From Trichomonas vaginalis G3 (lineage: Eukaryota > Parabasalia > Trichomonadida > Trichomonadidae), in assembly GCF_026262505.1 (NCBI RefSeq), contig NC_067206.1, forward strand, positions 37,957,660-38,021,659: DNA of 64,000 nt, read 5' to 3'. This document shows, one piece after another, positions 10,001 to 19,845 of the stretch. The notes beneath the pieces were generated by a model, which made no database searches, was not told the origin of the DNA, and was given only the letters and a program-made list of their open reading frames with translations. A program made the translations under genes and the position numbers. Positions within the stretch are counted from its first letter, which is position 1; each line of letters starts with the position of its first letter.

Positions 10001-10997
10001 GTTAATGAATGCGTGTGGGCAATTTTAACGACATTTTTTAACGCGATACGAGCGTAAGTCCATAGAATGTGTTTTGAGGGAAACTATAAAAATCCAAAAT
10101 AGAGGTAAGTGCGCCATTATTACCTGCGAAGTTACATGGAATAAATCGAAGAGTAAGTACAAGATGATCTTGCATCTTTCCAAGTAAATGAAATTTATTA
10201 AAATTAAGATGATAATATTCATTTATAGTATGTGTATGATGTTTTTTCAAAATTTCTTCAAATAAAATGCAGAGAGAGGGTCAAAGTTGCTATTTGTCAC
10301 TTTTCCACAAGTTGCTATAGTTGATCTCATTCACTGAGGTGAGAGACGCATCTAGTGTAATGGGATAAACAATGGGATTGCTGCTCTAAGTCCTAGGTTC
10401 GAGACACATTGGCTTCATTTTTCTCTTTTTTATTGACGTAAACTATTCAATTTTTGTGTTCTCCATTCAAATTTCAGAATTTTTTTTTGCAGATTTCACG
10501 CTACATTCGAAGTTACCTTTTGTAACAACCACCACTGCCTACGAAAGACGAAAGTGTGTCACGATTTCACCCGGAAATCCGACGGTTGTTTAAGAGTAAG
10601 CACTTTTGGTCGTATATTAATTTAACTAATATGAATTTGGATTGTGCTTTCCTTATTGATGTAATGATATTTTCACTAATAAAAAATGGAATATACACAA
10701 GAAAAAAATTATTCAAAAATTATCATTGCATTTTATTTGAAGAAATTTTGAAAAAACATCATACACATACTATAAATGAATATTATCATCTTAATTTTAA
10801 TAAATTTCATTTACTTGGAAAGATGCAAGATCATCTTGTACTTACTCTTCGATTTATTCCATGTAACTTCGCAGGTAATAATGGCGCACTTACCTCTATT
10901 TTGGATTTTTATAGTTTCCCTCAAAACACATTCTATGGACTTACGCTCGTATCGCGTTAAAAAATGTCGTTAAAATTGAACCGCGCCGTTAATGAAT
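10001..10997. mobile_element. Foldback MULE-like element (977 bp) with 10-bp target duplication
   Basis: The element spans 10011-10987 and is flanked by GTTAATGAAT at 10001-10010 and 10988-10997. The ends begin GCGTGTGGGCAATTTTAACG on the left and GGCGCGGTTCAATTTTAACG on the right, and inverted arms of about 250 bp (10021-10271 and 10727-10977) are nearly identical. Long TIRs with 9-11-bp duplications are the mark of Mutator-like elements, which are abundant in trichomonads. No transposase is present. Each arm has an ORF of about 70 codons that is simply the same repeat read outward to inward, not a gene. Confidence 0.85.
10340..10415 (+). other. tRNA-like Pol III box pair inside the MULE
   Basis: TAGTGTAATGG fits the tRNA A-box consensus (TRGYNNARNNG) and GGTTCGAGAC, about 40 bases on, fits the B box. 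Between them lies a possible anticodon-like arm (GGATT pairing with AGTCC). A T-stem and acceptor stem do not form, so this is not a working tRNA gene. It may be a tRNA-derived SINE remnant or a chance promoter. Confidence 0.35.
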
Positions 10998-11444
10998 TGA
11001 TACGTTTTGTTATTTTTTTTAAACCAATATAACAAACTATGGTATGATTAAAGTATGTAATATCAAATATTATATTTTAAGATTCTTATATTTCTTCGAT
11101 AACTTCAAACTTACCTGGATCGAGAAAGAATAATAGCGTTGACCCATTATGACTCAAGTAGTAATGCTAATACAATCAAATTTCTTGAAGGAATAAATTA
11201 ACTTTTAAAATAATACATGGGAAAAACTTTTTTTGATAAGAGTTTGATGCGTTACATTCCAAAACAATGGAAACATAATAGAAATTACCATTAAATTTTT
11301 CATTCTTGCGATTTTTGTAAAGTTATCAAAAAGTATCTTTGATGGCTTAAACCTCAAATAAACTTTCTTATTTCGTGGGAAAGGTAATTTTATACCTTCG
11401 AAATAAATTTTATTCTCATATTTTTTTTTTATAATTACAGAAAA

Positions 11445-12341
11445 ATGTTTTTCTTCCTTTCTCAAGCTAGAGCAGCCCTTAACGAAAAGCCCTATAATCA
11501 GACCAAACATGCGACCGGAAAGAAAGAGATTCCCACAGCAAATGGTTATTTAAATTTCTCATTTTGGAAATATAGCGATTTTCGTGATTTCAATGATTCA
11601 TTTCGATGCGCTACCGACCCAGATGGTTGGTGTTACGTTTTATCATACTTCGATATCCCTTGGGCTAAGCGATCAATTGCATTGTCAAGTAGATACTTCC
11701 AACTTTTTGCGAGTAATCGCCTATCAAATTCGCTTCTTAATTCGCTATATAATGGTGGTTGTGTCAACAACTCTTTTCCAAAATCTAGCGCTTCACAAGT
11801 ATCAACAGTTACAGATGATCAAATCAAATTTTCAAGATGTAAAAACATGTTTCAGACTCTTGAAATGAAGGCATGCCTTGTGGATCCAGAAATACTTAAT
11901 TATCCGATTTCCGATTTTGATCGATTAACTCAAATTTCCCGAAATATGTTTCCTGAATGCGAAACTGTATTAAAAGACTTCCCATGCTTAGCTTTCCATC
12001 CTAACATGAAGTATATGACAACAGTGGTTAAACAAACTAGAACTGAGAATAATAATAATATCATCTATACTGATCATTCTAATGTCAGAATTTGCAAGAG
12101 TTACGCTGATAAGGTATATGATAAGTGCAGATACGCCAAATCTATCTCCGACAGTAGCTTAAAGGTCCAATACAAAGATTCATGGACAGTTGAACCGAAA
12201 ATGGGCCTTGATGATTTTTACAAGAAGCTCCAAATCTACTGGTTTAACCAATCTGATCCAGAAGAGATGGATAGACCAGGAATTAACTGCTGGGATCCAA
12301 CTAATATTACTAATATTACTAATATTACTAAAAAAAACTAA
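11445..12341 (+). CDS. Hypothetical cysteine-containing, possibly exported protein
   Basis: 298 residues, not recognised. The first residues (MFFFLSQARA) are hydrophobic but short for a signal peptide. The body has many aromatic residues and about 13 cysteines (for example CATDPDGWCYV and FPECETVLKDFPC), suggesting a disulfide-stabilised extracellular or lumenal protein with several Asn-x-Ser/Thr sites. It ends in an Asn-Ile-Thr triplet repeat coded by a 9-bp ACTAATATT microsatellite at about 12299-12331. The start is an ATG after a long T-run. It ends 79 bp before the next gene on the same strand. Confidence 0.6.
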   Translation: MFFFLSQARAALNEKPYNQTKHATGKKEIPTANGYLNFSFWKYSDFRDFNDSFRCATDPDGWCYVLSYFDIPWAKRSIALSSRYFQLFASNRLSNSLLNSLYNGGCVNNSFPKSSASQVSTVTDDQIKFSRCKNMFQTLEMKACLVDPEILNYPISDFDRLTQISRNMFPECETVLKDFPCLAFHPNMKYMTTVVKQTRTENNNNIIYTDHSNVRICKSYADKVYDKCRYAKSISDSSLKVQYKDSWTVEPKMGLDDFYKKLQIYWFNQSDPEEMDRPGINCWDPTNITNITNITKKN

Positions 12342-12405
12342 TTTTTATCATTTGAATAAACAACGAAATCATGAATTAATGTATTTTTTATTCTCTCATG
12401 TAAAC

Positions 12406-12420
12406 TGTCACTTTCGTAAT
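12406..12420 (+). promoter_or_regulatory. Initiator TGTCACTTTC just upstream of the 12421 gene
   Basis: TGTCACTTT at 12406-12414 contains the initiator TCACTT. With +1 at the A (12410) the leader is 11 nt, typical for trichomonad mRNAs. This supports the ATG at 12421 over the upstream part of the same open frame. Confidence 0.55.
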
Positions 12421-13155
12421 ATGAGTTCTGAAGAAACAAAGACAAAGTACGAAGAATATTGGGGAAAAGTGGCTGACGAAATAAAGAAATTAGAAAATCC
12501 AAATGAAATAGAATCTTTGTTAGCAGGAAATCTTGCTGAAACAGAAAAGATAGATAAAGAAAACGGATTTTTATGGTTCCAATCATTAATTCTTAAAATG
12601 AAACCAATCGCAAATGCACATGTTTCAGGGAATATTCTAAAATCTATTATTCAGCTAATGCTTCAGTGGGCATTTGTAGATATAGATTCAAGAATGAACA
12701 TTGCAGCACAGATTATTAACTTTTTATTATATAACTTCAACTCACCATTAGTGGCTCAAACTCTTCTTGATTCAGTTTCAACAATATTTTTAAGCCATTC
12801 TGAAGACGGCAAACCGCTTGACATGAACATTTTCCTCGCTTTACAATCACCAGTCTTTTCTTACTCCGTTAGTGAACAAGAAAATGCTGATTCTGTTTTA
12901 GAAATTTGGTTCTTCAGTTTATGCGCAACCTATGCATCAAATATCTTCGGATCTGATAAGAAGCTTGCATTAGCCTACTTCAAACTCATGAACCATGCTT
13001 TCTTCCAAGATGCAGTTTTTCCAATTTCCATGGATGTTCTACAAGGATCTCCTGTTTCCAGCAAATTCAGAAAGATCCAGGAACAAATAAGATCAGCAAT
13101 TGCTGCAGTTGCCGTACAAATTGAAGAACAAGAATTGCAGAACGAAAGTGTTTAA
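12421..13155 (+). CDS. Hypothetical helical protein
   Basis: 244 residues from the ATG right after an initiator motif. The frame is open further upstream but overlaps the preceding gene. Predicted from composition to be mostly alpha-helical: an acidic N-terminus (MSSEETKTKYEEYWGKV), then amphipathic helices such as ILKSIIQLMLQWAFVDIDSR, and a Gln/Glu-rich C-terminus (VAVQIEEQELQNE). No signal peptide or membrane segment. The pattern is compatible with a small armadillo/HEAT-like fold, but I do not recognise a family. The stop is TAA followed by A. Confidence 0.75.
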   Translation: MSSEETKTKYEEYWGKVADEIKKLENPNEIESLLAGNLAETEKIDKENGFLWFQSLILKMKPIANAHVSGNILKSIIQLMLQWAFVDIDSRMNIAAQIINFLLYNFNSPLVAQTLLDSVSTIFLSHSEDGKPLDMNIFLALQSPVFSYSVSEQENADSVLEIWFFSLCATYASNIFGSDKKLALAYFKLMNHAFFQDAVFPISMDVLQGSPVSSKFRKIQEQIRSAIAAVAVQIEEQELQNESV

Positions 13156-13720
13156 ATACAAACTGTTTTCACTGCTAATTCCATGTTGTCGAATAAAAAA
13201 ATCAATGTTTGTCTATCTGAAATTTACTTAATACATATTCTTAATCTTAATTACGTCAATAATAATATAACAATACCTTGCTTTGGTTTTTCAACTTTAA
13301 TGCATCATAGAGCTATACCAAATTATGGTAGCTTTTATAATTGAAAGAATTTGTTTTGGAATTAATAAAGAATTTCTACATGAATATCCTATCAAACATT
13401 TTTGTAGCTATGGGTAAGATAAATGGAGTATTCAAAGTAATAGCATAAAAGTGATTTGGTATTTTTACATGAAATGATTGAATCCATAAAACTGTTTGAT
13501 CATGGTCTTATATTTCAAGGGATGATCTATTAGTTCATCAACAAATCTCAATATCATAAAAATTGCATTAAGATGATGAAAATTTGATGAAAAACTTAAA
13601 ACTAGAGAGGCCAAATTAAAATTTACATGGAACAAACAACATTTAAGAGATTAATTCTTTTGAGGAATTAAATAAAAAATGATTTTTTTTAATTAATACA
13701 AACATAAACTCTATATTTAT
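13156..13720. other. Intergenic region, no gene seen
   Basis: AT-rich spacer between two convergent genes. No ORF, repeat or RNA structure that I can support. Confidence 0.6.
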
Positions 13721-14791
13721 TCAAACAAGCTTTATAGGTTTTCTAGGCTGGGGATAGTATATTAGGCACGAATGGATAAGGCTTGAAATCATAAATCCAC
13801 CTCCAATAATCGAACAAACGCTCAAAAGAAGGAAATGCAATTTCGTTTTAGTAACAGTGATCTTGGAATTGATTGGATATATACTGAACTTGAAAATTAT
13901 TCCTGGTCTCTCTTCACTCTTTTTTTCGAGAATTTTATCTGAAAAATGGGCTGAATATTGTGTTGTTGCAAATATTTGGTCTGGATAATATATGGACGTT
14001 TGTATAAGACTCAGCCTATATATATACTGATGATATTTTGTATCATTTTGGATTTGAATATAGGAATCAAGAGGATTCTTAATAAATTTAGACTCTTTTC
14101 CAAAGAAAAAGTGTCCTATTGTATGTGAAAGATTTAAATACTTTGTAACTAGCGTATTATCTATTAAAGTCTTTTTCGGAACTTGATTTTGGGAATTCAT
14201 CGAGATTATCAACTGTCCATATGCGTATGGAGTTCTGGTAGATCCCATTAACAAGCATTTAGAACCGTTATTATAGAAATTTAAGTCTCTTTTACACTGA
14301 GAAATACCTTCTAAACTTGGCGGAGCTCTATATGTAGCAATATGACCATAAACAACATCTAGACAAGTATAACAGCATTCTTGGTATTTATGTCCGTAGC
14401 AATAACCACATTCACCGTTGTCAGATATATTTTTAGTGAATAGTTGGAAATCACCATAAGGACAGTAGTCTTTATCTAAATTTTGTTTCATTAATGCTCT
14501 TATTGACTGCTTCCGATGATGGCCTGATTCATCTGTAATATAAACTTGAAGAAAATTGCATGGAGCATCGACAGTTATATTAAACGATAGCCAAAGTTCC
14601 GTATCACCCGATAAAATAGTATTGTTCTGGTGCAAAGATTCTTGAATTTTATAATTTAAAGCGTCTTTTATGAAGAATATCAGGGAAAATTGTATCAAAA
14701 TAAATGTCAAAATGGTAATAATACCACCTGATATTGTTTTAACGCCTTGATATTCATTTTTTACCTTTGGAAATAGATCAAAATTTTTCAT
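13721..14791 (-). CDS. Erv46/ERGIC3-like COPII cargo receptor
   Basis: 356 residues from the ATG at 14791 (MKNFDLFPKV); an upstream Met 13 codons earlier sits in a Lys-rich leader. The N-terminus has the family hallmark FDLFPKVKNEYQGVKTISGG, followed by the first membrane helix (IITILTFILIQFSLIFF). The lumenal domain carries the paired cysteine block CGYCYGHKYQECCYTCLDV, matching ERGIC3/Erv46, and there is a second membrane helix near the C-terminus (LLLSVCSIIGGGFMISSLI). These proteins cycle between ER and Golgi and retrieve or select cargo together with Erv41. A clear family match; the divergent short cytosolic tail ends PRKPIKLV. Confidence 0.88.
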   Translation of the reverse strand: MKNFDLFPKVKNEYQGVKTISGGIITILTFILIQFSLIFFIKDALNYKIQESLHQNNTILSGDTELWLSFNITVDAPCNFLQVYITDESGHHRKQSIRALMKQNLDKDYCPYGDFQLFTKNISDNGECGYCYGHKYQECCYTCLDVVYGHIATYRAPPSLEGISQCKRDLNFYNNGSKCLLMGSTRTPYAYGQLIISMNSQNQVPKKTLIDNTLVTKYLNLSHTIGHFFFGKESKFIKNPLDSYIQIQNDTKYHQYIYRLSLIQTSIYYPDQIFATTQYSAHFSDKILEKKSEERPGIIFKFSIYPINSKITVTKTKLHFLLLSVCSIIGGGFMISSLIHSCLIYYPQPRKPIKLV

Positions 14792-15241
14792 TCTAAATAA
14801 AAAAAGTAACTTTTTTTTTCTCTTTTCCAACTCGAATTTCTATTACGAATTAAAACTATTATGATGAATCAATAATATGAACTTGTATCGGGCTTTATGT
14901 GGATGAAATATTAACTATTAAAATAGCCTTTTTTTTTCGTAATCAATTTCAAATGGCTAAACAATTAAGTATTTGATAATATTGGTAAGTATATCACAGG
15001 ACCAAAGAGCTAACTTACACCCATCTGACTTTAATTTTTGGAATTTTTAGAGGATGAATATTTTCAAAGTCATTGTTAATTGTTCTCAATTTTTTCAATT
15101 GAAGGCTTGATGGCTGAAGTTTTGCGGTTATCACAAATATAGTGATATTCATTGGCTGACCATTTTTTAATATATTTCGAAATCAGTGGAATTTTATAAG
15201 ACGTTTGAAATCAATGGAAATTTTAAAATCATTTTTGTCAA

Positions 15242-16645
15242 ATGGCGGTCTATCATCTAAACAACGAATTTCTTCAAAGAATTAATAGGTATCAGCCATG
15301 TGAAACTGTCGTTTTAACAATAAATGATGTGTCAATCACATTTAACAAAGCATTTGCAATCACATTTTCACAAAATTTCTATTCAAAGTATTTGTTAAAT
15401 AATCTCAACAATACAGTAAATATAAATGTAGAAATGGAATCGCAGGAAACATACGACGTATTAGAACACATTCTTCATTACGATGTTCCCGAGATTGAAT
15501 GTAACCAAACAGTTTTAAAGGATCTTTTCCATATTGGTACATTACTTGGTATGAGTGAATTAATGAACTTGTATATAAATCAAAATTTGGCTCAAGAACC
15601 AATCGATTCAGATAATTGCATTCAAATGCTTGATTATTATCTCACAATTCAATCACCCGAAAAGATTCATGAATGTATTGATGTAATTTCATTATTTTTC
15701 TTCAAAATTGATGAACAGCAACTCATTTCAATTTCCAAAAATCTTGGATTTGATATTATCCAACAGATTCTTTCTAATGATAAACTTATGATCAAAGATG
15801 AAGATTCACTTGCTAGATTTATCGTTTCATTAAAGCAGAAAGATCCAGTTTTCTCTGCTTTGTTGAGTATGATTAATGTTGAATTTTGTAGTCAACAGAT
15901 TCTTGAAGAAATCAGAGAAAATGTTGATGAAATTATATCTCAAGAAGTTCTCAAATCATTTAGTGATTCGATTATTAGAACAAGAAATCACAACAATCAG
16001 AACACTCATCAAAATGTCAAAGATTTTTCAGCAAAAATCGAAGAACTCAAAACATCAAATAATTTTGATGAAGTTTTCAATTTAATTGATGAGCTTTCCA
16101 AAGAACAATATCAAAATAAATTATATGTGGCATATAAACAAGGACTCTGTGATGTACGAACTGAAGATGGAAAATCCATTCTTCATGCTGCATGCGAAAT
16201 CGGAAACCTTGGCATTGTTAAGCCCTTAGTTGAATTAGGATACAACAAAGAAATTAAAGATAATAATGGAGAAACACCACTTAACTTTGCATGCTGTAAA
16301 GGACATCTTGAAGTTGTTAAATATTTAATCTCTGCTAAAGCTGATATAAATGGAGCAAATAACAAACTTACAGCTCCTATTCATCATGCTTCATACAATG
16401 GCCATCTTGAGATTGTGAAATATCTTATCGAAAGTGGTAGTAACTTGGAAACAAAAGATCATTTCAGATCGACTCCACTCATATATGCTGCAATGTCTGG
16501 AAGCATTGAAGTCGTAAAATATCTAATTTCTATAGGAGCTGATAAGGATGCAAGATCCCAAAATGGTTTTACCCCACTCGCATGGGCAAATCAAAATGGG
16601 CATCAGGATATTGCAGAGTTTCTTAAATCAATTGGTGCAATTTGA
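15242..16645 (+). CDS. BTB-like plus ankyrin-repeat protein
   Basis: 467 residues. The first about 110 residues look like a BTB/POZ fold (VVLTINDVSITFNKAFAITFSQNFYSKYL... with a following ETYDVLEHILHYDV), then a helical BACK-like stretch to about 300. Four to five canonical ankyrin repeats follow to the C-terminus (for example GETPLNFACCKGHLEVVKYLI). Trichomonads have large families with this layout; they are presumed interaction scaffolds, possibly ubiquitin-ligase adaptors by analogy with other BTB proteins. The ATG at 15242 follows TTTTGTCAA closely, consistent with a very short leader. Complete and apparently intact. Confidence 0.88.
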   Translation: MAVYHLNNEFLQRINRYQPCETVVLTINDVSITFNKAFAITFSQNFYSKYLLNNLNNTVNINVEMESQETYDVLEHILHYDVPEIECNQTVLKDLFHIGTLLGMSELMNLYINQNLAQEPIDSDNCIQMLDYYLTIQSPEKIHECIDVISLFFFKIDEQQLISISKNLGFDIIQQILSNDKLMIKDEDSLARFIVSLKQKDPVFSALLSMINVEFCSQQILEEIRENVDEIISQEVLKSFSDSIIRTRNHNNQNTHQNVKDFSAKIEELKTSNNFDEVFNLIDELSKEQYQNKLYVAYKQGLCDVRTEDGKSILHAACEIGNLGIVKPLVELGYNKEIKDNNGETPLNFACCKGHLEVVKYLISAKADINGANNKLTAPIHHASYNGHLEIVKYLIESGSNLETKDHFRSTPLIYAAMSGSIEVVKYLISIGADKDARSQNGFTPLAWANQNGHQDIAEFLKSIGAI

Positions 16646-17566
16646 AGTAAATCACTTTTATATTACATCTCTTTTTTTATTGAACATAGAGATTATATGT
16701 TTCAAACATTCATACCATATTATGTAAGCTAATATGGTATGTAAACTCGTTTAATGATATATCATATGTATAGGATCAAACATCTAAAACCTTTTACATA
16801 ATGTTAATGCTTCAATTATACATGCCATGTTAATGTGGTTCATAAATAATCACAGTAATCATTTGTTTTCGAAATTCATTGAAACTACTTAAGTCCGAGA
16901 AAAGTTATTATAAACATTCTATGTCTGTAATCCATATTTACTATTAAATTAAAGATACATTGATATTATGAGAGCATGTCAGAAAGTCGTAAATGCACTC
17001 TTAAGGGATCACTTCTTTTGTTTACTAAATTCTGATTTGGTTTAAGGGTGCCCTATAGACGATAGCTCCCCCTCAGAAAAATAACCTTAAATAAAACCAA
17101 TGCTTTTCGAGACCTATTTTGGTACATCCAAAAACATTTTTCTCGGCAAAAAATCAAGTTGATGTATTTTGTTTTGTCATCGTAGATACTCTAATTTTCG
17201 CCCAGTAATGTTATATAAAAGGAGCTTTTTTGTCGAAATGCAAAACAAAATTGGCCGTTAATGTGGTGAATTATCGATTTTTGGTACAGCATACTTTCTT
17301 ATCAATGAATAAATGCAGCTACTTGATAAAAGAGTCTTCAAAAGCAACTTTTGAAAAAAAAATTCCTTATTTACATCAAGAGCCGAATACTTTTACGATG
17401 AATATTAATAAAATTTGTCGGTATTTATTCTTACAGATTATCAGATCACAAAAGCCAAAAATTGTTTATTATTTTTTTCAGAATAAAAATTTCGAATGTA
17501 TCAATTATATCAAATACATACATTTTATTCATACATTACAAATGAAAGATTTAATTTTTGAAAAAC
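16646..17566. mobile_element. Intergenic region with two truncated TTAA-element ends
   Basis: About 16925-17004 is a right end of the MITE seen at 2679-2899 (ATGTCAGAAAGT... then CACTC and TTAA at 17001-17004) without a matching left end. From TTAA at 17042-17045 a second, related end begins GGGTGCCCTATAGACGATAG, shared with the inverted end at about 38880-38927. An ORF of 152 codons at 17230-17688 overlaps the real gene on the other strand and starts at TTG, so I do not call it. Confidence 0.6.
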
Positions 17567-18375
17567 CTAAATTTTTTCGAAAATCAAATATTTCGGTGTA
17601 TTATATGCGCCTTTGTTTAAATTATTCGCCAATTCCTCATCACGAATGTAAGATATTTTGGTATTCCAAAAGAGAATCCATGAATTGATGTTTTCGTCCA
17701 AAATAATAATATTATATTGTCGACTGTGATAAGTTATTATGGCTACTAGTTTGGATTTTACAGCTGGATTGTTATTCCATGTGTAATCATCCAATGGAAA
17801 CGTAAAACCAGCAACATCAATAAAAAGATAATCTGAAAAAGTAGGAGTAACTTGAAGTTCGTTATTATTAACAAGAGGAATGTCAATTTTATCTGTAAAT
17901 CCCCAGCCGAATTTTTTGAAATAATCAATAAGATCTAGTTGCCTAGCTTCACATGCAAGCGATTCTTGTAATTGTTTGAAAGCATCAATTGGATCAGCTT
18001 GATGTATCTTTTGCCGTTTCGAGTACAGGTGATACAGATAAGTAACATCTGCATTTTCCGAAAAGTTCCGATTTGTGAGCGATAATATTTCTTTGTATAT
18101 TAACTGTTGCTCATTGGGATTAGAGAATAATTCGTCAAATAGTTTGTGCATTAATGGTCGAAATGTAATAAGTTGAACAATAACGGCAAGAAAACTGAGA
18201 TTTTTTCCAAGCTTGATACCAAGCTTTTGTTTTTTAGGCTTATCATGAGTTTTTCTGAGTGTCTGTGGAAGTTGTATCAAATCAGGATGAAAATCTGCTA
18301 TCATTTCAAGAGATGGTGGATTGTGGCTGAGGACGTTAAGATAATTGATTGCGTTTATCTTAATTTTCTCAAAGT
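17567..18375 (-). pseudogene. 3' half of a host gene interrupted by element E1 (USP-like C-terminal part)
   Basis: About 268 codons running into the element border at 18375 and ending at 17567. The reading frame continues exactly from the 5' half at 35692-36249 if E1 and one copy of its 5-bp target duplication are removed (Asn-Phe then Glu-Lys-Ile-Lys). The intact product would be about 454 residues. This half has weak resemblance to a ubiquitin-specific-protease fold: an N-lobe LGKNLSFLAVIVQL where the catalytic cysteine box would be, and a C-terminal WILFWNTKISYI then YLIFEKI strand pattern. No catalytic Cys or His box is evident, so if related it is a pseudo-protease. The family is tentative; the interruption is well supported. 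Confidence 0.7.
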
Positions 18376-18390
18376 AGTTAGTATACAAGT

Positions 18391-18427
18391 CTTGGGTATG
18401 GTGGCACTGCGTTCCACCTTACCCAAT
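18391..18427. repeat. Subterminal hairpin of E1, left end
   Basis: TTGGGTATGGTGG (18392-18404), 9-base loop CACTGCGTT, then CCACCTTACCCAA (18414-18426): a 13-bp stem with one mismatch, 16 bp from the element tip. Conserved at the right end and in E2. Confidence 0.8.
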
Positions 18428-18568
18428 ACTTGTGAATTTGACACTTTACAAAACCGTTAACGTATATTTTACAACATGAACGCAAAAACTAACTTAACCT
18501 TAAATATTTACAAAGCCGCCAACAATTTCACCTCACTATCGTTCTCACTAACAACTTCACTAATGTTC

Positions 18569-18853
18569 TCATAAATTTTCCTCAATATCTTCATCATCAG
18601 TGTTAACCCTATTGTAGTCATACTTGAAGCCATAAACTTTCTCTAACTTCTTAACGTACAATTTACATAACTTACCTTCGTCATCGTATGGTTTAATGAT
18701 ATAACTATTTCTATCTTTATAAACAGTCAATGAAAAGTCAACTGGTCTCGGATGTATTTGAAAGAACATGTTATGCTCAGGAAGGAAGAATAAATGTTTA
18801 AATGTATGTTTGTTATATGTTTTGATTTGTATGAGTTGCTTTTGTTCTGTCAT
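18569..18853 (-). CDS. Small conserved element protein (94 aa), left copy
   Basis: From the ATG at 18853 (MTEQKQL); three codons further upstream are open only from a TTG. Contents: a basic aromatic N-half (YNKHTFKHLFFLPEHNMFFQI), a middle beta-like stretch (FSLTVYKDRNSYII), and an acidic tail (TDDEDIEENL). No known domain recognised. Duplicated at 35214-35498, and a diverged frameshifted homologue sits at the same place in E2 (56188-56513). Its position next to the terminal repeat in two different elements suggests a role tied to the termini, such as terminal-DNA binding, but that is inference. Confidence 0.7.
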   Translation of the reverse strand: MTEQKQLIQIKTYNKHTFKHLFFLPEHNMFFQIHPRPVDFSLTVYKDRNSYIIKPYDDEGKLCKLYVKKLEKVYGFKYDYNRVNTDDEDIEENL

Positions 18854-19021
18854 TACATCCAAATAAAATAAAAATTTTCAGTAAAATAAAAAATAAAATA
18901 AAAAATAAATGATATCACCACCCTCACACGTATGAAAACATAGCACAAAAATAAATTTAGGTGAAGTGGTGAGATCTAACCCGATTTCTAACCTCATTTC
19001 TACCCTGTTGAATTCATTGCT

Positions 19022-19264
19022 TTATTCCTCACTGTCGTCTGCTTTCTCCAACTCTTCTAACTTCTTCCTAAGTTCAGCAATGTTGTCCTCATGAAGTTTA
19101 ATCTTTCTCAAAATTCCTTCTTTATCTAATGGTTGCTTTATCTTTCTAAACTGAACTCTACCATCCTTCATAGTATGAACGTAAAAACCTTCTGGAATAG
19201 TTCCTGATTTAATGTATTCTACCAAAAACTTTTGTTTCATTGCGTCAGTGACTTTAGTCGTCAT
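19022..19264 (-). CDS. Small conserved element protein (80 aa), left copy
   Basis: MTTKVTDAMKQKFLVEYIKS start, a beta-hairpin-like GFYVHTMKDGRVQFRKI, then a coiled-coil-like C-terminus (ILRKIKLHEDNIAELRKKLEELEKADDSEE) with heptad leucines. No family recognised. It differs from the right copy (34791-35033) at Asp/Glu and Val/Ile positions. A homologue with a 2-nt deletion lies in E2 (56653-56887). A charged coiled coil points to oligomerisation or nucleic-acid binding; function unknown. Confidence 0.72.
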   Translation of the reverse strand: MTTKVTDAMKQKFLVEYIKSGTIPEGFYVHTMKDGRVQFRKIKQPLDKEGILRKIKLHEDNIAELRKKLEELEKADDSEE

Positions 19265-19845
19265 TTTACTCTAAGGTGAAGCTAGCACAGCGATAATGGA
19301 TTTCATGACTTTTTAGTATTTCATGCAATCTTAACAGATAGCCTTACAAGTACTTCCAGTGTCCCTAGCTGTCCCTCCTTTTTATATAACTCCATGACAT
19401 TTATAATCTCGCGAAACTTAACAGGTAGCATAACAGATTAAAATCAGATGAGGTTTTGAACCAAAATTTCTAAGCAACGTTGTCAAGGATTTTGAGGAAC
19501 TAGGGACAGAGTGTGGCAAAGTCCAAGATTTAATTTATCTTCATCTGTTTCATCAGATATCTCATCTAATATGCCAATATTTTATTCATAACTCGTGGCA
19601 AACTCACTAACTTTCATTATGTTCATCTGCATGCTTCATCTGATAGAAAGTATGACTTTCATTAACTCTGTGAGATAATGAAAACTACTAGGGACAGAGA
19701 CCATGGCAAAGTTTATGACTTTCATTATTTCCAGAACTTAATGAAAACTACTAGGGACAGAGACCATGGCAAAGTTCATGATTTAATTTATTCTCTCACT
19801 AACAACAAACACAAACTCCAACACTAACGACAAAAATAAGTGTCC
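19265..19845. repeat. Non-coding spacer with CTAGGGACAGAG repeats, left arm
   Basis: No ORF. The words CTAGGGACAGAGACCATGGC recur at about 19690 and 19750 with a variant at about 19500, and GTGTCCCTAGCTGTCCC at about 19363 is the reversed theme. ATGACTTTCATTA is also repeated. Mirrored in the right arm at 34209-34790. It may hold 3' ends and promoters of the flanking small gene. Confidence 0.6.

Noticed and set aside
10340..10415. A functional tRNA gene
   Set aside because: A and B boxes are present, but the acceptor and T stems do not pair and the anticodon loop has nine bases.
10038..10960. Two identical 70-residue proteins on opposite strands
   Set aside because: They are the two inverted arms of the foldback MULE read in the same relative frame.
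17230..17688. 152-codon plus-strand ORF
   Set aside because: Starts at TTG, Lys/Phe/Tyr-rich, overlaps the 3' end of the interrupted host gene on the other strand, and begins inside element debris.
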